A stretch of 64,000 bases of DNA from Alitta virens (Eukaryota; Annelida; Polychaeta; Phyllodocida; Nereididae). The position numbers were made by a program, and so were the translations under genes. Under the pieces are notes generated by a model. It was not told the origin of the DNA. It did no database searches and saw only the letters and a program-made list of their open reading frames with translations. This document shows positions 38,274 through 52,100 of this stretch, one piece after another. Position 1 is the first letter of the stretch. Each line of letters begins with the position of its first letter. The stretch spans positions 2,490,001 through 2,554,000 of the forward strand of contig OW028573.1 of NCBI GenBank assembly GCA_932294295.1, given 5' to 3'.

Positions 38274-38965
38274 CTGCAGACAAATAAATAAATTTAAATA
38301 AATAAATAAAGTTAATGGAATTCCAAGTAAATTATTTGGGTTTACCATTACTTATGCCAGGCATTATTCCGTCTACAGGCATTCAAGTGAAAAAAAAACT
38401 CACTTGTCTATGTGCATACATTTGTCTTGTACATTCTTCAACAATGGTTGTTTTACATACCATGTGACAGGAACAATTACTTTTTTTTCTAGGCCTTGTT
38501 TCCATGGCAGAGATCACATGAGAACTTCAAGTTAAAGTATTGGTCCAAGCAAGACAAAATTGCTTTCGTCAAGTTATTAAGCTTTTTACATATAGTACGC
38601 TTTTTTGTTTGTTTTTGGTTTCCTGGTTGTTGTTTTCTTTATGTGGGAAACCATGGTGGCGCCACAAGCTAGTACATGTATGTAGCGCCATCTGGTAGAA
38701 TTGGTGATATTTTTCGCCCCACCTAGAGAATAAAAATGGAACTAAAAGAAGATTTTGCACACGGCGCCCAAGAACTTTTGGGCCACATGTTTCAGTCGTT
38801 TTGAACTGTCAACACAACATGGCGGCTATGATACGAATTGACCCAGTTTGAAAGTTTCTGTCATGTTATTGAATGTAGGATTGATATTTGGCGTGATTTG
38901 AGACCTTAGGGTTGTAATGCAAGGACAAATCAAACCCGTGGAATGTACGTTGGATCCCTGTCAAA
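38274..38965. promoter_or_regulatory. Bidirectional upstream region of USP24 and the unknown gene
   Basis: About 0.7 kb separates the two divergent initiator ATGs. A YY1-like element AACATGGCGGC lies at 38816-38826 on the USP24 strand and also supplies the start of a 10-aa upstream ORF (38819-38851). A CTCF-like match lies at 38698-38685 on the minus strand. No TATA box is evident, as expected for a housekeeping gene. Transcription start sites cannot be placed, and one splice acceptor (38274) shows that the minus-strand transcript has a leader exon in this interval. Confidence 0.5.
38685..38698 (-). promoter_or_regulatory. CTCF-like motif
   Basis: Read on the minus strand, CTACCAGATGGCGC matches the bilaterian CTCF core (CCASYAGRKGGCRS) at 13 of 14 positions. 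Its location between divergent genes is a typical one. This is motif evidence only. Confidence 0.4.
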
Positions 38966-41900
38966 ATGGAAGTCAGTGAAGAAAATGTGGCCATTCTGCA
39001 GAGCATGGGTTTCCCTTCTGAAAGTGAAATTAGACGAGCTCTGAAATTGGCCAAAAATGATCTAGGAGAAGCAGTAGGGATCCTGACAAATGATGGGCCG
39101 TCTGGTCAATATGACTCCCTTGGAGATCTTGACGTGGAGATGACAGAAGTGGACCCACGGGGGTCGGGCAGCAGGCACGTGGGCCAGGGCCCCGTCTACG
39201 GCCCCGCCCCACCTCCCTGTTACGATGAGATTGTGGAGTCTACAGCCGCAGCCACCGATAAAGACAAACCTCCGGTGAGTTACTGGTGGTCAGCCAAATA
39301 CAGACATTATATTGAGTCATTTTGATGTTGCGAGAAATCCAAGCCAAGTTCTCTATGATTTACTGAACATGCTGATCGAGCTCCTTGCATGTGCATGATG
39401 TCATTCATTTGCTGTGATTGTCATTTCTGGGAAGTTTCTGTTGTGTATTTCGTATTATAGTTGTCTATATTATAGTGGTGGGACGATGATCGACTAGAGT
39501 CGAAAGTCGGTCGTTTCACGCCTTTAATCAAGTGCTTAGAAGCAAAAATTTGCAATCGATTTTAGTCGGAATGCATAAATCACCAGTGGGGAACAAATTT
39601 ATTAGATTTTTTTACCCAAACAACGAAATAATGGGCGCTTCCATTTTGCTTTGGTCATGTGAATGCATAATTTATGTTACAATATTGCTTACATCTGTCT
39701 TACGTTGGATGTCGTGAAGGATATCGTTGGATGCTCAAACCGATTATGAACGGATCATCGGTCGGTTCCCCACAACCGATGATTGGTTTGGAGAATGAAA
39801 CCGACTCCCACCACTACTATATTACAAAAACTACAATGATATTGATTTAATTCTGGACAGCATATCATTTAATGTGTTCCTTACTTTGTTAATCCTTAAT
39901 ATATGCTGAGCTATGGTGCACATATGTTGTTAGTAGGCTTCTATATTAGGTAGCTTTATATCAATATTTACACACTTATTGTATTCTCTTATACTTAATT
40001 ATTTTCCTTCTTTTCAGACCCAAGAAGCATCAACACAAGATGGGGGTGGTGATGAGAACAGCCTTGAATTTCCAGTTGCTAACTTGTATGAACTGGAAAA
40101 CCGAGTGTTCACAGAGTCCTGGTCAATACCATACAGACGGGAGGAATCTTTAGGAAAATGTTTACTGGCAGCCACGAGATTAGCTGAGGAAAGTAAGTGG
40201 TTGATTTTCTTTCAATCTGAATTTAATGTACATCAATTAGCATTATGAGAATGAAATTAATCCTATAGTATATCAAAGTGCCTGATTGATGTATTTTTCC
40301 TGGTTTTATTTCAGATCTCTGTGAATCAGATCAGTATTGTACGAGGTTTTTGGACCGTTGCATGCCAGAATCATTTCAAAAGGTACACAACACTGTAACA
40401 ATTATGGTTTTTATCCTGAATGAAGCTAGGTAATATGAGTATGTAATTTTATTTTGGGGTTTATTTACAGTTGTTGACAGCTGGTGCTGTGCATAGATGG
40501 GGAACTGAGATCCAGGAGGGAATCTACACGATGCTTCAACTATTAGTTGATCTTGTTGCCACTCGGCTGAAACACTCCCCAGTGCCTTATGATCTTCTGG
40601 ATATTGTAGCTATGGTAATCATCTATTAAATTAGTTTTGTTTCTGATAAGAGTAAACTTTTTACTGATAATTCTGTACTGATTCATAGACCTGTGCCCTT
40701 CAATCTTCAGTGACATGATTTATAATGTTGTAAATCTTGACTTGTGATTTTTTATATTTTAAAATTTTGTCACAGGCTTTTGATCCAGACACCGAATACC
40801 ACACAAAAAACAAGCAACGTCGGCCAGACAAAACCTATTGGGAGGAGAAGTTTGGTGTTGGTCTGGCCTATGCGGTGTCCCCAGCCAACACTTATAAGGT
40901 AATTGTTGGTTATTGTCTTAGGTTTATTATTATGTTTGGTCCCAGACTTTCCATAAATAATATCAAATTCCATATACTAATTGAAGCTATGTCCATGGCA
41001 TTCACTGGATTTCCAATGAAAGTTTAACATATTACAACACTCCCTTTTACTTAGTATTGACTTTTTATTGCTGCAGGATCCCTATGGTTGGCTTACAAAT
41101 TTAATCAATAGGGTAAGTTAACATTATGGTATTTCATAAATTTTTTATTTTGTACTGTTTTAGTTTTTTTTCTGCAAAGTTTGCCTGTAACTATGTGGTA
41201 TTTTTGTGTTGCAGTTTGCAGAGAAAGGTGGTTTTGAACAAATAGAACAGCATTTACAAACTGCTGACCTGGATGCACGTGTAAGTTATTATTAAATGCT
41301 TAAATATGCATGGAGTTGTAGAATGAAATTGAATTTATCTAGTAGCAGAAACTTGTATTTTATTGCTTCTATTTTCAGTCTTTGTCCTCACTGTTAGTTC
41401 CCTTTGGGAAGTGCGCTGAGCTACTAAACCCCAAAGTAGTTCAGCCGTTACTGGCACCTGGCATGGAAGTTGCTGTGAAATTTGTACAAAATCTCTCTGA
41501 TAATGATCTCAAGGATAAGGTAAAGTATTTGATGTTTTCCTTGGCAATGATAAAACGAATTATACAACTTCATGATGTCTTCATCAAAATAAGTTTGAAT
41601 GATATATTACTTTAACTTTGTTTGCAGAGGGTGGGTTGTGTCTGTGATATGCTAGCTCTTATGAAGTCCCTGTGTCTTCATCTGTGGCCCAATGAGGTAC
41701 AGAACATAGATGAGTTGCGTTTGAATATGGTGCTTCGTATGCTCAAGTCTCCACATTTCAATGCAAAGATGAACTCCTTGAAAGAGGTGAGAATCCAACT
41801 GAACTGGACTGGCAGTCTGCCCAATGGTATTATTATTGAGGTGGTACAGTCAAATATAGCTATAGATTTTCATGATCTAAATGTTATTTGAAATAATTAG

Positions 41901-43155
41901 CTCTGCCAGGAGGGGAGAGCTGATGTTCACACTTCGGGTTTTCATGATGTCGCCATTCTAGCTAAAATCCGTGGTCGGTTTCCAGATGAAAACAGACGTT
42001 AGCAGCACTGTATCACTTTGTCGCTTAGTCTCTAGCTAGATATTGCTGTAATTCAGCTTGTCAATGTTTTTAGGCTTGATTCGTTGCTTCATTATCGTAT
42101 AAATGAGCATATTTCGCCCTCCACGCTATTTGACTTGGATTCTCAGATGCGGTTCTTGACCCTACATGCAGCCCGCCGGCAAAAGTGGCAGGAAATGCCG
42201 GGATTTGGATCCCACTTGAATCAATCCGTTCTTGCTGCCATCTCAGAGCTCTGCACGTCCCATGTGCATTTTAGTTATATATGCAAGGAAACATTTAACT
42301 GTTGTAAATTTTTTTAATGGTTTTGTATGACACACCAGTGACAATTTGAATTGTTTATTATATATACCTGAGACCCTTGTTGGTGCTTGTCTTTGCGACA
42401 ATGACCATGGAAAATCATAAATTTTTTGGAATCTTTGATGTTGAAAATTTATTAAAGCCAGTTTATTAATGGACTGTTTTCCATTCAGGTGACAAAGCTG
42501 ATTGATGATTGTACTGGGTCACGAATTGCCAAAACAGCAATACTCTCCACGAGAATACTTGATTGGCTGGTTGACAACAGAATTCTCTCCATAGCTTTAG
42601 AAGGTTTGTACACTGTACTTAATGCCACTTATTCTGTTTAGAATGGTCCTTAAAAATGTACAGTGGAATGATAAGTGTCCCAACATGATGTTGATGGAGA
42701 TATATGTCATTGAAAAGAATCTGTAAAATAAAAATGGTGTCCTCTTTGTACTTCAGGTAACATAGACCAAATGCAATACTGTGATAAAATTAAGAATATA
42801 GTGGACTTCCTTGGAACAAGATTGTCATCAGAAGAACTCGCGAAAATATGGAAAATGCAGGTAAAGTTTTATTCTGAGCTTGGAATTTGTTGAATTAAAA
42901 TATATGTGAATGTGATTATCATAGATAAGTAAAATTATTAAATGCTTTCAGAACGGTGAAACTAATGTTGTGATAGACAACATTCACTCGATAATAGCTG
43001 CTGCTGGAATTAATTTCAACAACCAACAACTAGAGGATCTTGTCACGCTCGTTCGCCAGAGCTGGAAGGTTGAAAATAACCAAATGAGAGAGAAGCTTCT
43101 GAGTCTTATCGGAAAAATTGGGAGGGAGGCACGCATAATGTCCACAACAGCTAGG
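38966..43155 (+). CDS. USP24 exons 1-12 (residues 1-548)
   Basis: Exons: 38966-39274, 40018-40192, 40315-40382, 40471-40614, 40776-40898, 41077-41112, 41215-41280, 41379-41519, 41628-41786, 42489-42603, 42757-42860, 42952-43155. Exon 1 encodes the UBA domain with the diagnostic MGF loop ([16 protein letters not shown]), expected to bind ubiquitin, followed by an acidic, proline-containing linker ([13 protein letters not shown]). Exon 6 has only 36 nt ([12 protein letters not shown]). The remaining exons encode alpha-helical scaffold sequence, for example [16 protein letters not shown] and [10 protein letters not shown], which I know as a conserved USP24 stretch. Confidence 0.9.
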
Positions 43156-46100
43156 GTAAGTAAAAACTGCAAAATATAGTTTGATATAGTAACTTTTATG
43201 GCTATTAATTTACACCCTGTGTATGGAAATGATTCAGTATCAATGCTATTGGTTCACCTGAACTGAAATGGTTTAAAAGTAGGGGCAACAGAAACAACAG
43301 TTTGATCCTTGCATATAAATTTAATTCATTCATTATTGGGAAATCATTGTTTTCATTGTCAACTCGACAGATATTGGAGCTGTTATGGGATCTTGCTCAT
43401 TTGCCGTCACTCCCTACTCCTTTGGTTGAGCAAGCGCTAGAGGAGCACCTTGCTATTTTGAATGACTCAACAGTGAAAGAGGCGACCAAGAGAAACTACA
43501 TCACCAAGTGTATTAATGACCTGAAGGAGGTGAGAATGATCGACTGTGAAATCTTTTGGGCCTTTTTGCGGTGTTTGAGCAATTATGACACTTAATTGAT
43601 CAATTGAAATTGAATTAATGTCTGTCAACATATCTGATTTCAGGGAACTTGGGTTCTACCTGCTTTGAAGCAGTTACTGCAGATCGCCAAAAATATTGCA
43701 AGGAACAGTTTTCACAAAGCTGAAAGAGTATGTATATTTTGATTTCTTTTACATGATTTTCATAAGTCACTTGCATATGTTAAAATTAGTTAAATTGATG
43801 TGGTATGCATATGTACATGTATTATGTTGCTGTGCTTTCAGAGTACGCTTCAAGAGCTCAACCAGAAGAATGACATCATAAAACTTGTGACGAACAGTCT
43901 AGTGAAATTTCACCAGTTGTCCGTGACAAATGCTAAAGAGAATAACCTCACACCGGACACACTGGTTGATGGCAGATACACGCATAAGGACGTAAGTGTT
44001 GGATATATGATGATATTTTGCAGTGCAGAATGGTTTCATAAAACTTCCACACGAGTTTGGTGCACCATGATAGTAATAGAATTGAGAGAAACGGGTATTT
44101 ATAATATCTTGAGTGTTTCACTTTTCCAGTACATGACGGCCCACCTGACCTTTCTACAGTTCACACTTCAACAAGGGGTCTTGTATCTTCACTGGCACCG
44201 AGCACGGGACATTTGGGACACTATGGCGGCTAATGCGGATTCTTGTGAATGGGACACAGAGGTATCTTCACTTCTATGACTCTAAATTTGTAAATGACAC
44301 AAGTTTACTAAACCATGATAAAAAATGGTGCTGGTTTTATTTCAGACATGCTTTGAGTGGTTCACCAAAGGAATCGCTGATCTTGAGCAAGACACTCAGT
44401 TGCAACTGTTCCAGAAGGAATTACTGAAGGTTGATCCTGCTAAGTTGTCCCGTAAAGGTAGGTGTATTGAATTGTGCAAAGCCGAGCAGGAATACAAAAT
44501 AGTTTTATTGAAAAAATGTTATACATTTCATGTCATCGCCAAATATTACATAGCCATTCATGTCAAGTCATTAACAGTGACTTAATCTTCAATGGCTGAT
44601 GTGTTTTCTGTCTATTTGCTACTCTGCATTGATATATTTTAATATAATGCTTCAGGTTCAACTTAAATCTTACAATTATGCTGTTTTCTAGGCTTTGCCT
44701 GCTTCAAATGCTTCTTTGAAAATGTGAACCAGTTTGAGCACAAATTGAAGAAACCTGGTATGGTGAGTATGATGATTATTATTTCTTGCTGAGAAGCATC
44801 TTCCGTATCTTGTTGTTTCTACTTGATGATGATGACTTATTGTGATGCATTCATCATCTGTACAATGGCATAATATTAATATGAGCATGTCATTCTAGTT
44901 GCAAAGCTGCATGCTTGCTGGACTTAATGCAACAAATCAATTACCATACTTGTGATTTTTATTGAACTAATCAGCAAACTTTATTCAATTGCAGATAGTA
45001 GAAAAACTTGACCTCATAGGGCTGGATTATCTGTGGGAAGTTTGCTTAAAAACAACCGACTCAGAAATCACTGAATTGGCCATAAATCTACTCATGACCA
45101 TGTCATACAGTAACCTGTCGCAAAAGCTGAAAAAGGTATGTTTCTGACTATCTGTTGTATTGCAATTCTCCTGTAGTTAATATAGGATGAGGCAATGTTA
45201 TATATTCACAAATTTTTGTTATAGGATCCTGTCCAGCTGCACAAAAAGTTCATCGATGAGTGCTATAACCGATTAGAGGTAGGTGTATTTTTAATGCATT
45301 CACTGACTTTCATACCAAGTTAATTGGTGAAATTGTTTGGCCAAGTTTGGAGCAAAAACAACTATTTGACTATTTTACCGTCTTATATCCGAATTATTAA
45401 GATTTGACGTGGCATTATGGCGTAACTTGGCCTCAACTGAATTTGAATGATGCCTTTAAGTTTAAATTGGTCGTTGCAATTACCTCCGTCTTAAAATGGA
45501 ATTCACACTGTCACGTAAAAAACCTACGAGTGACCACGTACGTAAAAAATGGGCTATACGTAGCTATACGTGCTCACTCGTGGCTCTGTTAATCACTGAT
45601 TAGCGCGAGTATAGGTAGAAAGCTCGGCGGGTGAATCACGTATGGACAAGGATGAGCAAGAGCGAAAAAATAAAAATAATACGTAGGTCTTATCCGTGAT
45701 AGTGTGAACGCCCCTTTAGGCACCATATAAATAAGCCCTTTTAAGAGTTTCAAGGAAAAAATTCACTTGGAACCCTAATCAATTGCATGACTATGATATA
45801 GTATTTTGTCTGAGATTGTAAATTAATTCTTTGTCTCCTAATAGTCTGCCATGATACCTCTGGGTGGGTCCCTGGTTGCCCAAGTGTTATCGTCAGCCGC
45901 TAATCTCGTCACAGCTGCCATCGTCCCAGAGCTAGCTTCAATGCCATCTCCTTCAAGGTGAGTGTTCTTCTTATTCAGGAGAAAGCCATGCAAGATTATC
46001 AAATTTACTGCCGGTTCAGGGCTTTTGATAGGAAATCAATTATCTGAAAGAGGAACCCAGTCTGTTGTCTCATTAAAGATAATGCATTGCGAAATCTTTG

Positions 46101-49100
46101 GAAATGGGAGGATTAATTCTTATTGAATTAAATATGGTGACATGCACCATGAACAGGGTTAGCCATACTTGTCCTCACAAAAATCTTACTTTCAGAGATG
46201 ATCCTGCTTTTGGATTGAAGTATGAAAATTTTTATGAATTTTGGTTTGTTCTTTTCTGTCACAAATTGACTCCACCGCATTTCCCTGCTGTCTCAGTGAT
46301 GGCTTAGACTAGCTGGCAAGATATTTCTGTGGATTTGTATTTACCATACTGCCTTTTTCCAGTCAGTGATTCGCTCAAATATAATTTATTTTAAAAAAAT
46401 ATAAAAACTTTTCTAATGGCTACTTACTATGAATTACTTTCACGGGCGTTTTGAGATGTCTGTGCAAATCCTATGTGGTGCTTTCCTGTTCTCATTGGCC
46501 GTGAAAGTCTATCTTGCATTAATTTTTAGTCCCTGTGTTTTTCCTGTGATATTCACTGGTTCATGTGATGTTGATGATGTTCACTATCATAAAATATTTA
46601 ACACCAAAAATATGAGTGACTAATTCTAACCTCTGCTTTGCTTCATTCTTCATATTTCAATAGAGAATTCTCGCTGGAAGCTTCATTGCTATTTCTCACG
46701 GAAAACAATTGTACTGATTAGTTTATTTTATTTGGTTCAATATCATACTATATAAGAAACATAATCATGTGATATTTTCGTTTTCCATTCAATTTATTGA
46801 TTAATTAACCAAGTGCCCAGGTTTGTTACCGACAGCTGTCATATCCATCTTGTTTGTCTGAATGGATTTGAAATTATAGTATTAGTCTGATGGTAGAATA
46901 GGGATCACAATAGTTGAACCAAGGAGCTTGAACCTTCATGATCATGTAAATCTTAGAGATATATACATATATATATATATATATATTATATATATGTTCT
47001 AAGCCAGGTGAACTGCTTGTTGAATGTACTGCCAGTCACACATTAGCAATTCCTATTTGTCCTCTAGGTCTGCAAACCTACAAGGCATAGAGCGCTTGTT
47101 GTTGATAGCAGAACGGTACATCACCACCGTTGAGGAACTACACGTTGCCCCTCGTACAATCCTTCCGCAAGGATCTTCTTTCCAAGGAACTCCTGTGTCT
47201 CTCTATGTGGTGTCCGAGTCTCCTAAAATGGACTTCATTATCAAGGTGAGTGAAGTTTATGAAGCAAAGGTTGTTATTAAAGGAAGCAAATTGATACTGT
47301 ATCCTGAAAAAGTGAAAACATATCCCTTAACAATTACGTGTTCAGTATTAAATCTTCTGAATATTGTGCGAAGCTAAGTGATGATCTGCAAATTTAAAAA
47401 AGAAAAAGATCCTAATGAAAGGAGATTGAAATTGCTCATCATTTTGGTGATGCTACTTAAGTATTTTTGCAGTATAAAAATGTATTACATCATGATATAC
47501 AGACACAACAAAACTAGATCACATTAAATGCATGGAGCTAATGCGTTGAATATGAAACTGCTCGCGTCACTGACTCACTTTAATCCTTTTAAACCATTTG
47601 CAGGCACACAATAATGAGACAGTTGGATCCGTGAGGCAAAAAATTGCAAGCAAGATGTCGACAACTCCTGATCAAATTCAAATTGTTGTCAATGAGAACA
47701 TGGTAGGTATTTGATAAGATGAGACAATTGCATGATGTATGAGTAGAAGAAGCTGTCCTGATTGTATTCATTTAATGGTAGTGCTATTGTAATATTGTTG
47801 CTTTTTATCATCGTTTGCAATCACATTGGGTTCGCAACTTTTCATTTTGAAGGTATATCACATAGATTGATCACACTACCTTGTCAGAACTGAGGTCAAA
47901 TTTAATTGACAGCATCCAAAATAATTGAATTGGTAAATCTCACTAGATGGAGTGATCGTTCTTGCCACGCACGCCACCTGGTGAGATTTTGTAGCGCAGA
48001 ACATTCAAAACAACTAGGTTTCATAGGTAACTGATCGCGATTTATATAGGAAAGAATGACGTTCAATGGTGCATAATGGGTGCTAACAAAGAAAAACAAT
48101 TATATGAGTACTCGGTAGAAAGCACATAAGTGATCTTGCAGTTCAGATCAAAGTTGAGAAGTTGCGAAACGATGTGACATGCAAAGCCAATGTGAGCTCA
48201 CCTAATTGTACGAGTTTTTTGGTACTGTTTATTGCAATGAGTTATTTCTTGCTTATTATGTAACTTGATTTTACTAACCTACTGACAGATGAAGAGCACC
48301 AAATACTAGACACTCTGAGCTAGTGTCATTCATTTTAAAGAAGTAAATATTACAATTACACTTTTCAATTCTTCCAGCTCAACTTGGGCAAAGATGGCAA
48401 ACTTCTTCATCAGCTGGAATTGGACAATGTTGTGTTGAGTGTTCGATCCCTCACTACGTCCGTGTCAACCTCTTCTGGAGCATCGTCTGTGAAAGAGGTT
48501 TGCAAAATTGATTGATGCTTAGAATATATCTTTTTTAATTTTTAAAAATTTGAAATCTGTTTTGTTTGTCCATTTTATGGCTGATCTATACGCTGAGAAT
48601 TTTGTCTGTGTCATAAAGAAAAATCATTAATTTGGTGGTGTGATTATCCATAACTGTTCATTTCATTGAATCACATTGTCATTTAATATTTTGCATATTT
48701 TTCTTATCCGATAATATCGTTCATCATATAGACTTGCATGTAAACAAGATCATTCATCATATACATTTTTGTACACCTTGCAGATTCAAGAATCATTAAA
48801 TCTTGAGGAGGTAATTTCATACTGTCTTGCTCATTACTCATTCATGGGTTCGTAACTGACTATCTCTACACAGTCACCGCATTATGACGATCGAATCAAT
48901 GTTCACTGTTCTTGAAGTTGTTTCATATTACAATTAACTATCCAACGTCTTTTGATGAGCTGATAAATATGGAAACTGCTTTGTGTATTGTTTGCTGTGG
49001 GGTTGAAGTGATAGTGATAAGTTGTTGTGTTCACCTCCCAGCAAGTTTCCGGATCCCTTTATTTCCAGATCCCTTTATTGCAAACCCTGAATTCTAAAAA

Positions 49101-52100
49101 ATGTTTTAGGAGAATGTGACGGGGGCGTCAGCCAAACAAAGCTACGACCTTGAGCAAGAAAAAATGTTGCCTGGAGTTGTCATGGCATCGGGAGGACACG
49201 TTTTTGGCATGCTGTATCGGCTGGCAGATCTAGATGAGTCAAAGTATGTGTGGATTTGTTTTAAAACTAACAAATTCATTATTGTGAATATCAGTGACGT
49301 TTTTGTTGAATTTGGATATCTCAATGGAGCTGTTTATTTCAGAATCACTAGCAGAGCACGCAGTCTACTCAAGTTGATACCCATTGATCCATCCATTCAA
49401 GATGCTCTAGATTCCTTGAACCAGAAAGTAAGTTCCTCGCAAGAACATACACCACATTTTGATCCTTCTTCCAGATTATCATCAGCAGAAATGAATTGAA
49501 TGTACATTTGCTGACATATTAAGCAATAAATGATATGTCAACTAATGTACAGTTAATTTTATTTCTTCTGTTTATGATCTTTAAAGAAGGATTGAAACAT
49601 AGAGATGAAAGACAATATTTGGAGTTACTTTTCTGCAATATTATTTTAAAATCTCCAGTGGACTTTCTAGATTTTAGAACATGCTACAGTGGTGCCGTCA
49701 TTCAGTTCGTTTTTGTAACACAAACAACATTGTTTTATCAGAGCACCAGACAACCTCCAGAAGAGGCAAGTCCCAGAGGAAGTCCGAGAAGTAGTCCCCG
49801 CAAGTTCACAGCAGGTCCATCAGTGGTGCCCCCTGGTGCAGGAGCCACGGCAGGGAATCAGATGAGTCACAGTCGCCAAATGAAAAGTATCCTACAAACC
49901 CTCTTTGACAGTAGTGCCAAGGACATGTCCAGTTTCAGGGTGCTATATAATCTTGAGGTAAATATATATAAGTTGTTCATTTAAATTATTTGCATTTTGT
50001 TTCAATTAGTGATGGCAAATCGGTCTCAAAACTGACATCGATTAATCGGTAAGCTGTTCGATGCGATAATCATTTTTATTTTTTATGGACTGAGAGCAAA
50101 TGCAAAGAAGAACATTAAGTCCTCAACTTTCAAACTTTAATGACTTCGCTTTTCTCATAGGTGCTGCCACCTGTCGAAAACTCAATTTTTTAACACTAGC
50201 ATTGATTATCGGCTGTTACTTTGTTTTGCTGGCGATAATCGATTAAAATCGGTGAATCGTGCCATCACTAGTTTCAATCCTTCTTATTGATGAATCACAA
50301 ACTAAATTTTTCTGTCTTTCACTTTACTCAACAGGTGTTGAGTAGTAAATTGATGCCAACTATCCGAGACCCGGTGTCTTTGCAAAGTGCTCGAGTTTTC
50401 ATGGAAGATTTCCTCATAGCTGGCGGTCTTAGTCATGTAGTGAATGTTCTGCAAAGGGAAGCCATCCCTACAGATGTTGATTACGAAACACGACAAGGAT
50501 GCTATGCTACTGTCCTCCAATTGCTCAGGTAACACAAGAAGAATTAGTCTGTGATATTTGTTTCTCCAGTTTCGCAATGTGTCCGGTCTGGCATTCAATG
50601 ATAGTCCATTTGAGGAACCCTAAACATTGTGTATGAACTTGCAACCTAAAACGGCTACGAAATTCACCTGCATGATATAAATAAATAAGGTTTTGCTTAT
50701 CTTCAGGTATTTGTTGTGTGGTGAAGAGGTGTCCAGTGATGCTTATGGGGCTGCATCAGGCACTCCTTCATCCTCAGCTGCAGCAGGAGCGGCCTCAGGG
50801 GGGTCGGGTCCTCCCAATTTGGAAGTTACTCCCTCAGCAGCGACTCGTGCTATCCAGGTGTGTGTTACTTAAGATTGTGTGATTTTTGTTCAATAGAATT
50901 AGAATTGTGAGTGTTGCTTCAAGGTTATTCAGATGTTCAGCAAAACGGATCCTTTTTGTATATGTTTACTTATGATAATATTATAATGATAGTTTATTAG
51001 CTTTTTGCTACTTTACAGTTGAATTTGTACAATGGAAATGTAAAGTATTGTTGGTAAAAGAGTAAAATTAAAAATTTTAAAGAGACAAAATAAAAACTAT
51101 ATGATATGTAATGTATAATCAGATGTAAAAAGTCATGAGAATTGGAAATTTTTCTTTCTTACCCCAGACCATGAGTGTGAACGACTTCACGGAGATGGTG
51201 TCTTGCTTCATGCGAGTGGCTTGGGCGGCAGCGGCTGGTAAACTGCACTTGGCTAGTTCTGCACAACCAATCAAAGAGGGCAGCAGCATCTATAGTAGTA
51301 ATGGCAGCCGCAGTCGGCAAAGTAGTACTGGTGAGTGGACACAAAACGTCAAATAGTGCACATGAATTTTTGTTAAAAGACAACTAATACAGCAACATAC
51401 TTGCACTTTTCAGGAAGTACAGCCAGCTCCGGTAGTGACGCTGACTCCCAGTATCTCCACGCTGGTGTTTGCATCAAGGAGTTAAACGTTTCCAGCAAGG
51501 ATTCTAACATTGCCAAGGAAGCACTTGAGTTACTGGTGACCTGTTTGCAATTGCGAAGTCAGCTTTTAGGTGAATTTGAAATCCATGTTAAAGCTGTATA
51601 CCTGCCGTTATTGATTTTGATACAAGACTCGTCCTTTAGAATCTTGACCCTTGTTGTGAAATCGGCAATGAGACAGATGATTGATTTAGTATTATGTGAG
51701 GAATGACTGAATGATCCTGTTTTATAATTTCAGCCACCTTTTATAATCAAGCCTGTGTTAGTGACTTCATCATAGACATCTTGGTCGGTTCAACCCCTAA
51801 GGACATAAGAGAGAGCGCTTTGGAGCAGTTCTACCTTCTCAGTCAAACTGTGACCCAGACAGAAGGCAGCGGACACCAGCCGTCCCCTCAGCACTTTATG
51901 CTTCACACTCTGTGCAAAGCTCGTCTTCCCTTTTGGGTGTCTTCGTGCAGCACAAGGTCTGCCAGCCAGAAATTGCTCAAGCAGTGCTCCCAGTACTTCG
52001 ATCTAAGATGTAGACTTGTACAAAACCTAAGCAGTGAGTGTCATGTGCTGTACTTAAATATTGTGGTTTTGATTGTTCCATGGAATTAATTTAAACAATC

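Noticed and set aside
41899..42270. GC-richer block in USP24 intron 9 with a 77-codon frame
   Set aside because: It could be an inserted repeat, but I found no inverted ends, target duplication or coding motif, and the canonical exons on either side join in phase without it.
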